Positions 39,231 to 51,246 of a stretch of DNA of 64,000 nucleotides are shown in pieces. Below the pieces are notes generated by a model that worked only from the letters and a program-made list of their open reading frames with translations, was not told the origin of the DNA and searched no databases. The stretch covers positions 39,449,171 through 39,513,170 of the forward strand of contig CM060194.1 of NCBI GenBank assembly GCA_030549335.1. Reading direction: 5' to 3'. The translations under genes and the position numbers were made by a program. Within the stretch, counting starts at the first letter, position 1. Each line of letters starts with the position of its first letter. This stretch comes from Pontederia crassipes. Lineage: Eukaryota; Streptophyta; Magnoliopsida; Commelinales; Pontederiaceae.

Positions 39231-41867
39231 TGCAATGCTCCCGGGTCAACAGCTCCATCATCGTTGAATCTCATCTCAATGCACGGTGTGACGGTTGCTC
39301 GACGGTGTCACGACGCTTCCAATCCATATAATGAATGATATAAACACAGCGAAAATGCGATACATAATAATGTGATGGACAAGCAACCACCTAATGATAA
39401 CCATAATGTCAATAATATCCATAATTGTACATGACCAACATCATATTTAAGAGGAATGTTAACTTAAACATACAAGTTACATTCTCCATTTGCATAAGTA
39501 ATAAAGCTCAACATGACTAGCATAGTATAACATCCTAAACATGGTCCTAAACAAGTACATAAGGTCAACTAATTGGTCATGAACAAAAGTGACATAATCC
39601 TAAACATGCTATGCCATGTGCAACCTTCTTTCGTCATGAGCAACGTCACCATTAGCCTTGCTTTCCTGCAGAATTTGGTGCAAGGAAATTCATTCCATTA
39701 GAGTATGTAAGACGAAAGCCATAAAATGAGCAATTTTCATAATATGACATAAAGCAATAAAATGAGAAGCAATAAACACAATTCAATAATTACGTAATCC
39801 AATCCAATGACTAGGTTTACCATTATCCTATATTCTTTCCAATTGTTCAATATTTAGGCTTACCAATATTAAGTATAACAATGTAATCAATATGGCATTA
39901 TTATGCTCAATATGATTCAAGGTCCAATAGTTCTCATGCTTAATTAATTAGAGTCATTATCTTATTCGTTATTAGTTGATGAGTGAAAGCTTGTACCAAG
40001 ACTCCCATAATTTGATCCCTATGTAGCCATCCCTATTTCTCATCAAATGATAACACCAATTTCAATCAATCAATTTATCAATCAATAATGTGAGCATTTA
40101 CCAATTAGTCAGAGGACTGTCTTAGTCTCAATAGTGGCTAGCTAGACTACGAAAAATTGTTGTTTCCATCAATAAGTGCCCACGAATGGACTAATACAAT
40201 ATAGGGTCATTTTTATAAACCTCCCCTAAACTATCACGATTTTTCTCATCAAATTCAAACTACGAACTTATTTTTTAGTATTCCTAAACTATCACAATTT
40301 TTTCACTTTAGTCCTTCCGTCAACTTCTGTTACATTTTCCGTTACTTTTAAATTTTTCCATTTATGAAAAGATTAAATTACCCCTCCCTCCATAACACAT
40401 CAAATAATAAATTAAAAAATGAAAAAACTGAAAAAAAAATTAGGGGAGGGTAATTTAGTCTTTTTCATAAATGAAAATTTTTTTGTTTACCATTTTAATC
40501 CTTCCAATGATTTATTTTTATTTTTTATATTTTTTATTTCATGTTTTTCTTGAGGGAGGGGTAATCTAGACTTTTCATAAATGAAAAAAACTAAAAGTAA
40601 CAAAAAATATAACAGAAGTGGACGGGAGGACTAAAGTGAAAAAGTAGTAATAATTTAGGGATCCAAAAAAATAAGTTCGTAGTTTGACGTTAGATGTGGA
40701 TAATCATGATAGTTTAAAGGAAATTTATGAAAATAACCCTCCAATCTAATATGGAGACATCTACCTCCCAATATGACAAGCGCATCAACTTCTATCCCTT
40801 AGACGAGGTTCATTCAATCAATCAATACATAATACATTATATGACTTAGAATGCATTTCGTAGCATCTAGATTATCAATCAATCCATTTAAAAATGATAA
40901 ACAATTCAACAATGCGCTTGAGCGATCGACTGGTTGGGAATACTGATCGATCAAACAAGTCCTAAAGATTGACCGATCTTATTTAACATATGATCGGTCA
41001 CTCAGCGGTCAACTATTCTTGTCGACCAACATGGTTGCGTCATTAACACCGGTCGATCGGTTCACATGGAAGAGACGGCCGCCATAATCTCATCATTAAT
41101 TTTGATCGACCGATAAATTAACGGTCGATCGGTCAACGTGTATAACGGAGTTGTAAGGTGTTTTCGATACTACATCGATCGATTGGCCATGGGGAGCAGT
41201 CGATCGGTTTATACCAACAGAGTGAGAACTAAGGGTTTTCTAAGTCTTTCTCATTGCAATACATCAAATATGGTGCCATTCAATCACATGACATAATAGA
41301 CTCTCATTTAGGATCAAATATGATATAATAGTCAATTTCTAACATGCAATGCCTATATTTTCTTTGTGAACCTAACCATGCATCTACGTTTTGCGTCAAA
41401 ACTTTTCTAGCAATAAAACACCTAGAGTAGAATCATAAATATACTACATTTATATAATTAAGTTTAGATCTACCTTGGTTTACAACCAAAGTAGGGATCT
41501 ATCTTACATACCTATTTTCCTTACCTTTGAACTTCGTTCTTCCATGCTGCCCTCTTCCTCTTCTCCTCTAATTATTCTTCTTCTTCTCCTCTCCTAATTA
41601 GGTCCAATAGTCCTATGTTCTTCTTTCAAATCCCTTAATCCTTGTTGTTGATTTACCGTAGAAAATGGAGTTGATCTCAGTTCAATTTTGGATTGGGCTG
41701 CTAGAGTTCATATGCTAGGGCGGAAATGGAGAAAATAGGGAAAAGATGGCAAAATTCGATTGTGGAGATGGGGATGGGGGGTGGGGGTGGTGGTGTTATA
41801 TATGCACTAGGCCGAAAAGTTAGTGGGTTTGGGGTTCCAATTAGGTGCTGCCAAGTGTCCTCTCACA
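39231..41867 (-). repeat. Gypsy E, 5' LTR
   Basis: From TGCAATGCTCCC at 39231 to CTCTCACA at 41867, about 2.1 kb after discounting the TIR insertion at 40203-40740. On the minus strand it has a C-rich promoter zone with a TATA-like site near 41800. A cluster of CGATCGGTC/GACCGATCG motifs at 40915-41215 lies downstream of it. Confidence 0.75.
40203..40740. mobile_element. Non-autonomous TIR element in the gypsy LTR
   Basis: Its arms of about 190 bp are inverted copies: AGGGTCATTTTTATAAA...AACTATCACGAT...CACTTTAGTCCTTCCGTC at the left, and the complement AGGGTTATTTTCATAAA...AACTATCATGAT...CACTTTAGTCCTCCCGTC at the right. The total is 538 bp. The layout is MULE-like. No target duplication could be fixed. 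Confidence 0.75.
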
Positions 41868-42295
41868 TCTTTTTTCTCTTTTTATTTTGTTTTTTTTCTC
41901 TTTTTTCTTGCACGCGGCAAGAAAGAAAGGGGCCGATGCCCCTGAGCTCGCACACCGATGGCGAGGAAGAAAAAGGGTCCGACGCCCCCTGTGCAATTTT
42001 GCACAAGGGGGCGTTGGCCCCTCTCGCAAGCTCGCCAACGTGTGAGTTCGCATGCCCGTCATTTGTTTTATTTATTATTATTATTTTATTAATTTTATAA
42101 TATTTTTATTAATTTTATAATATTTTATTATTTTTTATTATATCATGTCAGTAATTTAATTGGGAAGTTGGTTATTATCGGTCAAATGGATGAAGCATGC
42201 AAGAAAATTAAAGTCGAAAAATAATGTAGTTATAAATTAAAGTGGGAGATGGAGTAGTTACAAACATTTATAGAGGATTCATGTAATTTAACAAA
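41868..42295. mobile_element. TIR element F, right half
   Basis: Mirror of 35706-36089. The GC-rich zone has GGGGCCGATGCCCC, AGGGGGCGTTGGCCCC and GAGCTCGC motifs, then comes an AT-rich zone, then the terminus (TCATGTAATTT). Separated from its partner by gypsy E. Confidence 0.65.
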
Positions 42296-42700
42296 TATAT
42301 GCTAATATATATCAGTAATTTAACAAATGTAATTTATCAGTAATAATACTGCATTATGTTTATAGTATTTGACAAGTATATGCTAATATATATATATATA
42401 TATATTCATTTATAAAATTAAGTTTGATTGATGTGGTTTGATTTGTATGACGCGCAGGGATTTGATTCTGGGACCCCGAACGTTGACACGTAAGGAAACA
42501 AATGTGTGAGATGTTCGATCAGGAACGTTAAAGTTTCGGAGGGGTGAGCGCACCGACGCGGTGATGGGCACCCCCAAGTTCTCTGATTCGCTGCTGTAGC
42601 TGTAGTTTGAGATGGGGGGAGGAAGACACCAAGTTACGAACGCTGTTGACACCTCGGGTCTCATCTTTCTCTCTCTTCTCTCTTCGGACCCGATCCCACC
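42296..42700 (+). promoter_or_regulatory. Upstream region of the PWWP gene
   Basis: A TA run (42388-42408) lies within it. From 42450 the sequence becomes GC-richer, up to a CT-rich leader (42655-42740). No clear TATA box is seen. The transcript probably starts near the CT tract, which is common in plant leaders. Confidence 0.35.
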
Positions 42701-42831
42701 ATTTCTGCCCCCCCCCACTCTCTCTCTCTCTCTATCGGTCACTTCCTAGTCCGACCAAAAACCCTAGTTTTTCTCCACCGTTTCATTTCCAGCAATTCCA
42801 TCGGTCGATCCGAATCGGGCTCCAAATCCAG

Positions 42832-42976
42832 GTAATTTCGTTGAAATCCATCTCTTTTTCCCTTCTGATTTGAGTTTATATTCTTGCATCTCGTCGAAAT
42901 CTAGGGTTTATACGTAGGGTTGTGATTGGAGTAGTTTTTCTTTTCTTTCCGCTTTCAATTGATCGTGTTTTTGTAG
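42832..42976 (+). other. 5'-UTR intron of the PWWP gene
   Basis: Donor AATCCAG/GTAATTTCG and acceptor TTTTTGTAG/GAAGGAGG frame 145 bases in the leader, 42 bases before the start codon. The T-rich tail before the acceptor fits. Confidence 0.6.
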
Positions 42977-43018
42977 GAAGGAGGGAAGCAGGAAAAAAAT
43001 TGGCTTTTTTTTCTTGGC

Positions 43019-46000
43019 ATGGCGTCGAGCCTCGCCGGCGAGGACTCCGCCGACCTCGACCTGAACGCCGGAGAGCAAGAGGCAGCCGCTCGTGGTGTCG
43101 AAGCTGAGCCGCCCTCAGCTCCGGATCTCGACTGTGGTCACCGAAGTTCAGCGCAGCAGGAGGCTGTTGATGCGTCAAGCGCAGCAGGGGTCACTGAGGA
43201 GAGCAACATGGAAGTAATTGATTCTCCTGGGGAGGCGCGAGCTGGAGCTGATGGTGGGGAGCGCACTGGCGTCACTAGCACAATAGAAGAGGTAGAAGTT
43301 GGAGTTGGCAATGGAGGCAGCGAGAAAGTTGATGATAAGGACCATGAGAAGGCTCCTCATGAAGTGGAGCAAGCTCATTCTGCGGGGAAAGGTATTGAAA
43401 TTCAGGAGGAAGAGTGCAGTCCTCTTGTACATGAAGCTACGAGAAGTAGCGTTGTGGAAGCTGCGACAGTGTCAGTATCTGGAGTTGCTGGATCATGTCA
43501 CAGTGATTCGGCTCAGCAGGATGTGGTTAATACACCCAATGATATTCATGAAGCCCAAGCTGTTGTCGAGGAAGAATGCAAAGTTGTCATTGTGGGTGAA
43601 CTGTCTGTGGGAGGGGATCAAGTAGCAGTTAAGGATGTGACGAGTAGCAGCAGGTGTGATGATATAGCAGAGGGCATAGATTTCCAACAAGAGAAAGAAA
43701 AGTATTCTACAGATGGATCCCCAGGAAGTTATCACGAGGAGAAGGCGAAGTGTTCTACTGATGGATCTGCTCTTGGAAGGAGCAAAGGTGAATGCTTGGC
43801 AGATGCTGATGTAGGATTGGAGACTGCTCTTATTGTTAAATGTGGAGAAGCTATCAGAAAAGATGATGAACCATATGTAAGTCAAGTCCAAATTCATCCA
43901 AATACTGCAATGGAATTTCAGGTAACTCATGCGGCAGATGTAGAATGTCAGACAGGACGTGTTAAACCTGAAGGGGGTGCTGCTCTTGTTCATATGCAAA
44001 CTAAAATGGTTGTCGAAGATATATCTTCCTCGAAAGTAAACCAATGCATGGATAATAGGGTAAAAGGCCATAACCCTGACAGTCATCTTGATGTGACTGA
44101 TCAAGCTCAGGGATCTAATCAGACTGGTATAGTATGTCATACGATCACTAAAGAAAGTGAAACATCTGTAAATCTTGTTGGGATTGAGAATGAGAGCTTG
44201 AACATGTTAGGCGATGTAAAAGCACATGTTAAAGTTGGAGAATTAGGCAATGGAATTGAACACACAATGGATGCTCAATCATTAACAGAAGAGAACTCTA
44301 GTTCTGGGAATGAGGCAAAGAACAATGACGCAGTTGATGAACAATTTCAAGGTGCAGCAGGCATATGTTTGGTGGAACATAACAATCCAAATGAAGGATT
44401 AGTTGTAGAGTGTACTGATGGAATGGATGCAAAACAGGAAGGTCTGATGAATCAGGAGGAGACTCTGGCTCTGGCTGGGGAAACTGAAAGGGGTGAGCAT
44501 TCTGTATTGGTGGTTGAAGCCCATCAGAATGATATAAAAGTTGATAATTCTATGCCTCGAAATGAAACAAACACACATAAAGATTCAGTTGGTAAGGATC
44601 TTTTATCTATAGCACTTGGTTACTGCAAAGTTAAATAGTTACTAATATCCAGTCCTCAATGCAGGTAGTGCACTTACTTTGCATAACAATGATACCTCAA
44701 CAGAAGCTCATCTTTGTAAAAATTCAGATTTTGATGACAAGAACGCAATCTACGAAGCAGGTGATTCAATAGGGTGTCCAAATACCATGTCAGATGCCCT
44801 AGTAACAACATCAGAAAGAAGGGATGCATTGCTTGCCGCCGAGGATCCAATTAAAGTTCAAGATGTTACAGTCCCACCTGCATGGTCAAATATGGAATCA
44901 AAGCCATCAGACATATGCTCAACTGATTGCAACTCAATGGAGAAAGAATATTTTGTAATGGAAGGTTTGAACTTGTCTGTAGAAATAAGTGTGCCGACAG
45001 CTTCTGAACTCTCTGAAATTCAGGATGTCATATCACAAGATATTGAATCTGCTGATCAGATAAATTCACTGGAGGATAAGTTAGATAATCCTGGAGGTAT
45101 TGATATGGATGATGAACATGGGCCAGATACAGGACCAGAGAAGGAAACAATGAAGGCATGGCCTGAATATAGGGAGAATGACCAACATGCTTGTTATTAT
45201 ATGCTGCCTGAAGAGAAGCATAGTTTTTCCATTTCTGATCTTGTTTGGGGCAAAGTCAAGAGCCACCCTTGGTGGCCTGGTCAAATTTTTGATCCTTCAT
45301 ATGCCTCAGAGTTGGCATTAAAACATCAAAAAAAAGACAGCTTTCTTGTGGCATATTTTGGGGATAAAACATTTGCTTGGTGTGATGAATCACAACTGAA
45401 ACCGTTTGAACCGAACTTCTCACAGATGGAAAAACAAAGCAGCTCCGATGTATTTGTAAATGCTATTGACGATGCTCTGGAAGAAGTTTCGAGGCGAACA
45501 GAACTGGGGATGACTTGTTTCTGTTACTCAACTGAAGCAACTTCCAGCTTGGCATGCCAAAAAGTTGAGAATGCTGGGATTCGGGAAGGTAGTAATAACT
45601 GTGTTGTTGGCGAATCTCGTGCAGTAAGCTGCTTTCATCCTGAAAGACTTGTTAATTATTCAAAGGCTTTAGCTCAGATGCCATTTAGAGGAGCTGATAG
45701 ATTGGAGCTTGCAGTAGCTAAGGCTCATTTGAAAGCATTTTACATGTCTAGGGGTTATTTTGAACCTTCTTTTCTCCAGAATAGTAGTGGGTACAGTGAA
45801 AGTGGCACAAGAATAAATCAATCTACTGGTGAAAATGTTGGAAAGGGTCGCATGGAACACATGATTTCTACCTCATCAGATCCAAAGTTTCGGAAATACA
45901 AATCAAGAGGCAGGGGAAGCCACTCTGATAAGCAAATGACAGATAGTGAAATGGAAAAGACTTTGTTACATCTAACAGATAATGAAGTCGCTTGTGAGCT

Positions 46001-48893
46001 TGCTAATGGAGGCCAAACAGAGGCTGGTGCAGAAATTAGTGGTGGACCAGATGAAGTTTACACTGGTAAAATTCGGAAAGCCCCTGATTCTGACTCTTCA
46101 GATTCTGATAAAAGAAAAAAGAAAAAGCTCGATTCCTTAGGTGATATGGAAATGAAGCTTCCATCCCCCACTTTCAGCAGTTCTTTCAAAGTAGGAGAAT
46201 GCATCCGTCGAGTTGCAAGCCAGCTGGCTGGATCTCCATCCATCCTTAGAACTAATGTTGAGGGATCTCACAAGAATGCATCCAAGGATGATAGCGTTTT
46301 TGATGTTTTTGTTTCTGATGCTTCTCCTAACTCTCTTATGCATAGTCCAAAAATGAAGATGGCAGATTCAGAGGGTTATTCCCCAGATGAACTACTGTTG
46401 CAGCTATCCGCAGCTGCCGTTGATCCAATGATGGGATACAAGTTTGTTGGGCCACAACTTACTTTCTTCACTGATTTCAGGAACTTTTGTGTTGTTAGTT
46501 CTACGGAGCAGAGGTTACCAGAGAAGGGTAGAAGAGGCAGGAAAAGAAAACTTGAGACTCGGTCAAATGTTTCTTCTATGTTAATAACTGACCACATGCA
46601 AGACACTTATTGGTCTGACTTGGCATCATGTCAGAGCCCCGTAAATGGACTGAGAAATAAAGAAGCAGGCACAGGTCGAAGTCAAAGAAGAAAAAGAAAG
46701 GCTTCAGGGCAAGCATCATTGTCACCTTCATCTGATCCTCTGCTGCAGAATGCAGACTATCAACAAGTTGGAAGCCCGAACATGAAATCGTCACTGCTCG
46801 TAGAGCGGTCAATAATCAGGGTGGAAGAGAAAATGGTTGATGAATGCAGTCCAACAGCGCTGATTCTTAACTTCAATGGATTGAAGCCTCTTCCTTCGGA
46901 AACAGAATTGACTAGAATTTTTAGTCGTTATGGACCCTTGAAGGAAACATCAACAGAAGTTCAAAAGAAGAATAATTTTGTAAAAGTAGTTTTCAAGAGG
47001 CGTGCTGATGCAGAGATTGCTTTTAGCAATATTGGGAAATATGGCATATTTGGCCCCTCACTTTTAAGTTATCGTCTTAGATATTTACCTCTAACCCCTG
47101 ATTGTTCTTCGGATATTGAATTGCAAGAAAGTAATCCAATAACTTTTGAAGATGTCAGCTTCGAAATTCTGGATACTTGCCAAACTACGTATATGTCTCT
47201 AGGTACCCTGTCCGAAGACAAAAATAATGCAGAACCTCCGGAAGCTTGCGACCTAGAAACTCTATACAACTGCTCAATTGCTTATACTTCTTCAGATAGC
47301 AAGTCAGAAGACAAAAGTGATGCAATTCCTGTTGAAGATACAAATATTGAAATTGCAGATAGTCGTCGAGATGGTTATGCTTCAGATACTATGCTGCAAG
47401 ATGAAAATGTAGTTCATATGGAAGTTAACAGTTTTGAAATCATGGATAGTTGCCAAGCTGTTTATGCTTCTCCAGATACCAGCTTACAAGAGAAAGGTGA
47501 TGCAGTTCCTATGGAAGATAGTAATCCCGAAACTCCATCCATTTGCCAAGGTAATGTTTCTCTAGGTACCGAGTCACAGGACAAATATGATTCAGTTCCT
47601 TTGGAAGATAGCAACCTTGAAATTCCGGATAGTTGCCAAACTGCTTATGCTTCTCAAGATACCAAGTCACATGACAAAATCATGGATAATTGCCAAGCTG
47701 CTTATGCTTCTCCAGGTACCATCTCACAAGACAAAGTTGATGCAGTTTGCATGGATGACAGCAACCTTGAAACTCCAGATATTTGTCAAGGTAATGCTTC
47801 TCTATATACTGAGTTGCAAGACAAAGATGATCCAGTTCCTTTGGAAAATAAGAATCTCGAAATTCCAGATAGTTGCCCAGTCGCTTATGCTTCTCAAGAT
47901 ACCAAGTCGCAAGGCGAAAACAATGCAGTTCCTATGGAAGTTAGCAATATTGTAACTCTAGATATTTGTCAAGGTAATGCTTCTACAGATGTCGAGTCAC
48001 ATGACAAAAATGATGGAGTTCCTTTGGAAGATGGCAATATTGAAATACCAGAAAGTTGCCAAGCTACTTCTCTTTCTCAAGTTACCAGCTCGCAAGACAA
48101 AAATGATGCAGTTCCTTCGGAAGTAATCAATCTTGAAACTCCAGGTCCTGTCCAAGGTAGTGACTCCCCAGGTAACAGGTCCCTGGACAAAAATGGTCCA
48201 GTTCCTTTGGAAGATAGCATGCTTGAAATTTCAGGTAGCGTCCAAGCTATGTCTACTTCTCAAGATGCCGAGTCTCAAAACAAAAGTGATGCAGTTCCTA
48301 TGGAAGTTTGCAGTCTTGAAAATTCAGATACTCACCAAGGTAATGCTTCTCCAGATACCAAGTCACTGGACAAAAATGATAAGGTTCCTGTAGAAGATAG
48401 CAATCCTGAGATAACAGATAGTCGCCAGATTGTTCATGCTTCTCTAGATTCCCAGTCGCAAGACAAAAATGATGTAGTTCCTATGGAAGATGGCAATCTT
48501 GAAACATCAGATACTTGCCAAGATTCAGAAGACAAAAAAGATCCAGTACTGTTCGAAGATGGAAACTGTGATCCAGAAAATTGCCAGACTGTTCTTGTTT
48601 CTTCAGGTACCAATTTAGCCGGAGATGACGCAATGAATTTTGAAGATAGCAATCTCCAAGCTTCAATTGATTATCAGACTCCTGGTACTCATTCAGAGAT
48701 GAGGCCTCATGATATAAATGATGCAGAATTTACTAAGGATAGCAATCTTGAAACTCCAGATGATAGTCAGATTGCTTGTACATCTCCAGATACTAAACCA
48801 GAAGATGAAAATGATGCAATACCTATTAAATGTAGCAGTCAGCAAACCTCAGAAGATTGCCAGACTCCAGATACGAAATCACAAGAAAAATAA
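43019..48893 (+). CDS. PWWP-domain chromatin protein, PDP-like
   Basis: Two coding exons (43019-44591 and 44665-48893; phases agree) give 1,933 residues. Residues 1-700 are acidic, Ser-rich and without a fold I recognise. A PWWP domain follows at about 710-800 (DLVWGKVKSHPWWPGQ, motif at 726-729, then AYFGDKTFAWC), a reader of methylated histone tails and DNA. Basic nuclear-targeting clusters lie near 1006 (KRKKKKL), 1147 (RRGRKRKL) and 1197 (RRKRKA). An RRM-like domain at about 1256-1335 (LILNFNGLKPLPSETELTRI, VVFKRRADAEIAFS) is the companion domain of plant PDP proteins, some of which join the PEAT complex in histone and heterochromatin control. Residues 1340-1933 are about 20 acidic repeats of 30-31 residues. 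The start is the first ATG after the leader intron. The stop lies inside a repeat unit. Its exact PDP class is not decided. Confidence 0.88.
47110..48890 (+). repeat. Coding tandem repeat, ~90-93-bp unit, about 20 copies
   Basis: In the PWWP gene, units follow the pattern VPLEDSNLEIPDSCQ + TAYASQDTKSQDKNDA, often alternating with VPMEDSNLETPDICQ + GNASLDTESQDKNDA. This suggests a higher-order dimer of about 61 residues. Units vary at many sites, and some are shorter (near 47680 and 48530). The Cys and the acidic DK/ND end are the most constant parts. Confidence 0.9.
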
Positions 48894-49275
48894 AATGCAG
48901 TACGCTTCAAGTATAGCAATATCGATGTTCCAGGTAATTTTTAATCCCCTAATCGTTGAAACAATATAGTTTCTGAATTCTCCTAAAAAAAAGAATAGTT
49001 TCTGAATTATGATGCTCATAGAATTTAGTCTTCTTTTACATATCGAGTAGAGAAAGGAGATGTGTTAAATCCCAGGCTAGTTGAAGTTCCAAGCCAAGGA
49101 TCAATAGGAAGCGTTCCTCAGGTAAATGAGCGAACCAGCTAAATTTGTGATTAATGTTTCGTGAAGTATACTTCTAAGCTTATTTTGCTTCCAGTCTACA
49201 AAGCTGCTTTAATCCAAATCTGACGGTGTACAAAATATTCCCAACTTTGAAGAGGTTTGCTTTGATGAAATGGTG
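48894..49275 (+). other. Possible 3' exons or UTR introns after the PWWP stop
   Basis: The 37 bases after the stop still read, in frame, like a repeat unit (NAV...SNIDVP), ending at a donor-like CAG/GTAATT at 48934. Further exon-like blocks follow, with CTCAG/GTAAAT near 49121, acceptor TTCCAG near 49193, and ATG/GTGAGT near 49274. These may be spliced 3' UTR or former coding exons. Confidence 0.4.
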
Positions 49276-50588
49276 AGTCAACCTTGAGTTTTCTATCTGC
49301 TGATCTGATATCATTTGTAACCATGTTTAATTGGGATATTTTCATCTCAAGAGAGAAATGCCCTTTGTTCATTTTCCTTCATGATGGTGCAAGTTCTGAT
49401 GACAGTTGAACCTTACTGACTGGCTGGGTGGAGTGAGGGCCTTCGTGTTTAAAGTAATATCAAACCTATAATTTTTTTGGATCTGAGTAAGGCTTGTTTG
49501 ACGCATCATATAGTGAGCAGCTTAAGCAGATTATACTTATAAATGTTTTTTGCCAGTTTACCTGAAAATAAGCTGAGTTAATGATTTCTTGGGGGCGAAA
49601 GGTGTTTTTCGTTATTCGATTGTTCAAGCAAATCCATTTTATCAGGTGGCTCCTCTTGATTAATTAGATGACGAGACTGCTTAATTTTCATTGTCCGCTC
49701 AGTTTCTCTTTATGAGATTTTCAGTGCCTTCGTTGAGCTTGTGATACTCTACTGTAGTGAATTCCCCACAGGCATGTAAGTTTTTTTTTTCTTCTCATGT
49801 GCCCTTGTGAACGTGGAAGACGATATTCTGAAAGGTAGGAAACATCTTTCTTTCCTTCCTATAAAACAGCTCGTTTAGATATTTCTTTTTTATTTTATGA
49901 AAAATATTTTTTCTTTATTTCAAGATTTTGCTGATTGTAAAAATAGATTTTTTTTAAAAAAAATAAAGTTTAACATGTCTTGCGAGAGAATGCACTAAAT
50001 TCTACTCATATTTAAATATTCTTGAAGCTACTGTTTTTGTGGATTAACCCACCGACGTTGAGTGGCCGAGAGTTTTTTTTCCGTGTCCCTAATAGTGACG
50101 ATTTTTATGTAGGAACCATCAAACGGATAATTAAGTCTGCAATTTGCATCTCACATTTGTCCAGCGTGCAACATTCTTGCCCTTTTTTTTTAGCTTGGTT
50201 GATAAAGTTACCATTAAAGTTATCATTAAAACACACTCCATTTGAGTTCCACGGTGATGAGTCGATTTTCAATATTTGTACTTCGTCGGCACGTTTGGGG
50301 ATTGACAATTAAAAAAAAAGATTTTGCAACCCAAAAAAACGAAAGGAAAAAGGAAAATCAACCTTTTAACCCACGTGCTTCAAAAAGGAAAAAAGATCGA
50401 TAATCCAAATAAATTGGGACTTGTTCTTGACTAACTAGAAGATCATGTGTGTTGTCTCCTGGTATTATCATGGATCCAGTATTTGCCTGGGATGCTCGCA
50501 TCGGTATTTTGCGGACGAGGCCCTTGACGGATCCATAAGCTGGAGTGGAACTCCTTCCTAAGGTAACAACTAGGAGAAAAAACAAAGC
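49276..50588. other. Spacer
   Basis: No gene or element is recognised. The first 500 bases are T-rich and may be transcript end or intron of the PWWP gene. The rest is ordinary AT-rich spacer with short open frames only. Confidence 0.45.
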
Positions 50589-50596
50589 ATTGCGAC

Positions 50597-51246
50597 CGAT
50601 GTTTCAAAAATCGAATTGACGTGTCAATCGCATCAAGATTCAACCGGTTGAATTGATTTTTGACTAGTTCAATCGATTTTGTATATAATAATATTATTTA
50701 TAATATTTGAGTGTAATATAATATATAAATTATTATAAAATAATTAAACCAATTCAATAATTATTATTTGTTACTAGATATTAGTTTAAATAGTAATGTG
50801 ATTTTATTGAATATATTATTACCAATATAATAATTTAAATTTATTTTCAACCTAAATCATAATTATGTTTATTTCCTTCCATCTATAATTCTATTTTATT
50901 TTATTATACTCTTAATAATATATTTCCATTTTTATTCATTTCTTCCAACTTCCATCTTTCCTTTTATTTATCTTAAATTCTTTCCATTTTGAATCTGATT
51001 GAAACTCATTTTTGGTAACTTTAAATCTCCAAAAAAACATAACAAATTCTTTACATTTTTTTCTTGAAAACTTTAAAAATCGAGTTGAATCAGATTTACT
51101 GGTTCAATCCAATTTTTCCCATTTTCTCGTGAATTCACTCATTTTTTCATATATTTGATTTTAGCATCAAATCGGATAGTCCCAACATCTGGTTCACGAT
51201 CGAACCAATTGAATTGGTTGGTTTGAATCATGTTTTTAAAACATTG
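50597..51246. mobile_element. hAT-type MITE, 650 bp
   Basis: The ends CGATGTTTCAAAAATCG and the complement CAATGTTTTAAAAACAT are inverted repeats, each followed by a GGTTGAATTG/CCAATTCAATTGG zone. An 8-bp target duplication, ATTGCGAC/ATTGCGTC (50589-50596 and 51247-51254, one mismatch), fits hAT. No coding. Confidence 0.8.

Larger units (their letters stand above)
36090..41867 (-). mobile_element. Ty3/gypsy retrotransposon fossil E
   Basis: A minus-strand gypsy element is nested in TIR element F. The 5' LTR is 39231-41867, with TATA-like CATATATAACACC on the minus strand near 41793-41805. Next comes a primer-binding-like site at 39214-39225, a gag region (38760-37886) and a piece of reverse transcriptase (about 37450-37100) with the FMKKKD and [15 protein letters not shown] motifs. 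The 3' LTR part is 36090-37080. It is broken, with several breaks and only part of pol present. LTR divergence is clearly above 10 percent by eye, so it is old. It was later hit by an Au SINE (36754-36927) and a TIR element (40203-40740). Confidence 0.85.

Noticed and set aside
43493-44140. 215-residue minus-strand open frame opposite the PWWP gene
   Set aside because: It mirrors the coding strand of a supported gene, has no recognisable family and is most likely a shadow.
50022-50312. 96-residue open frame downstream of the PWWP gene
   Set aside because: It has no family likeness, splice context or compositional sign of coding.
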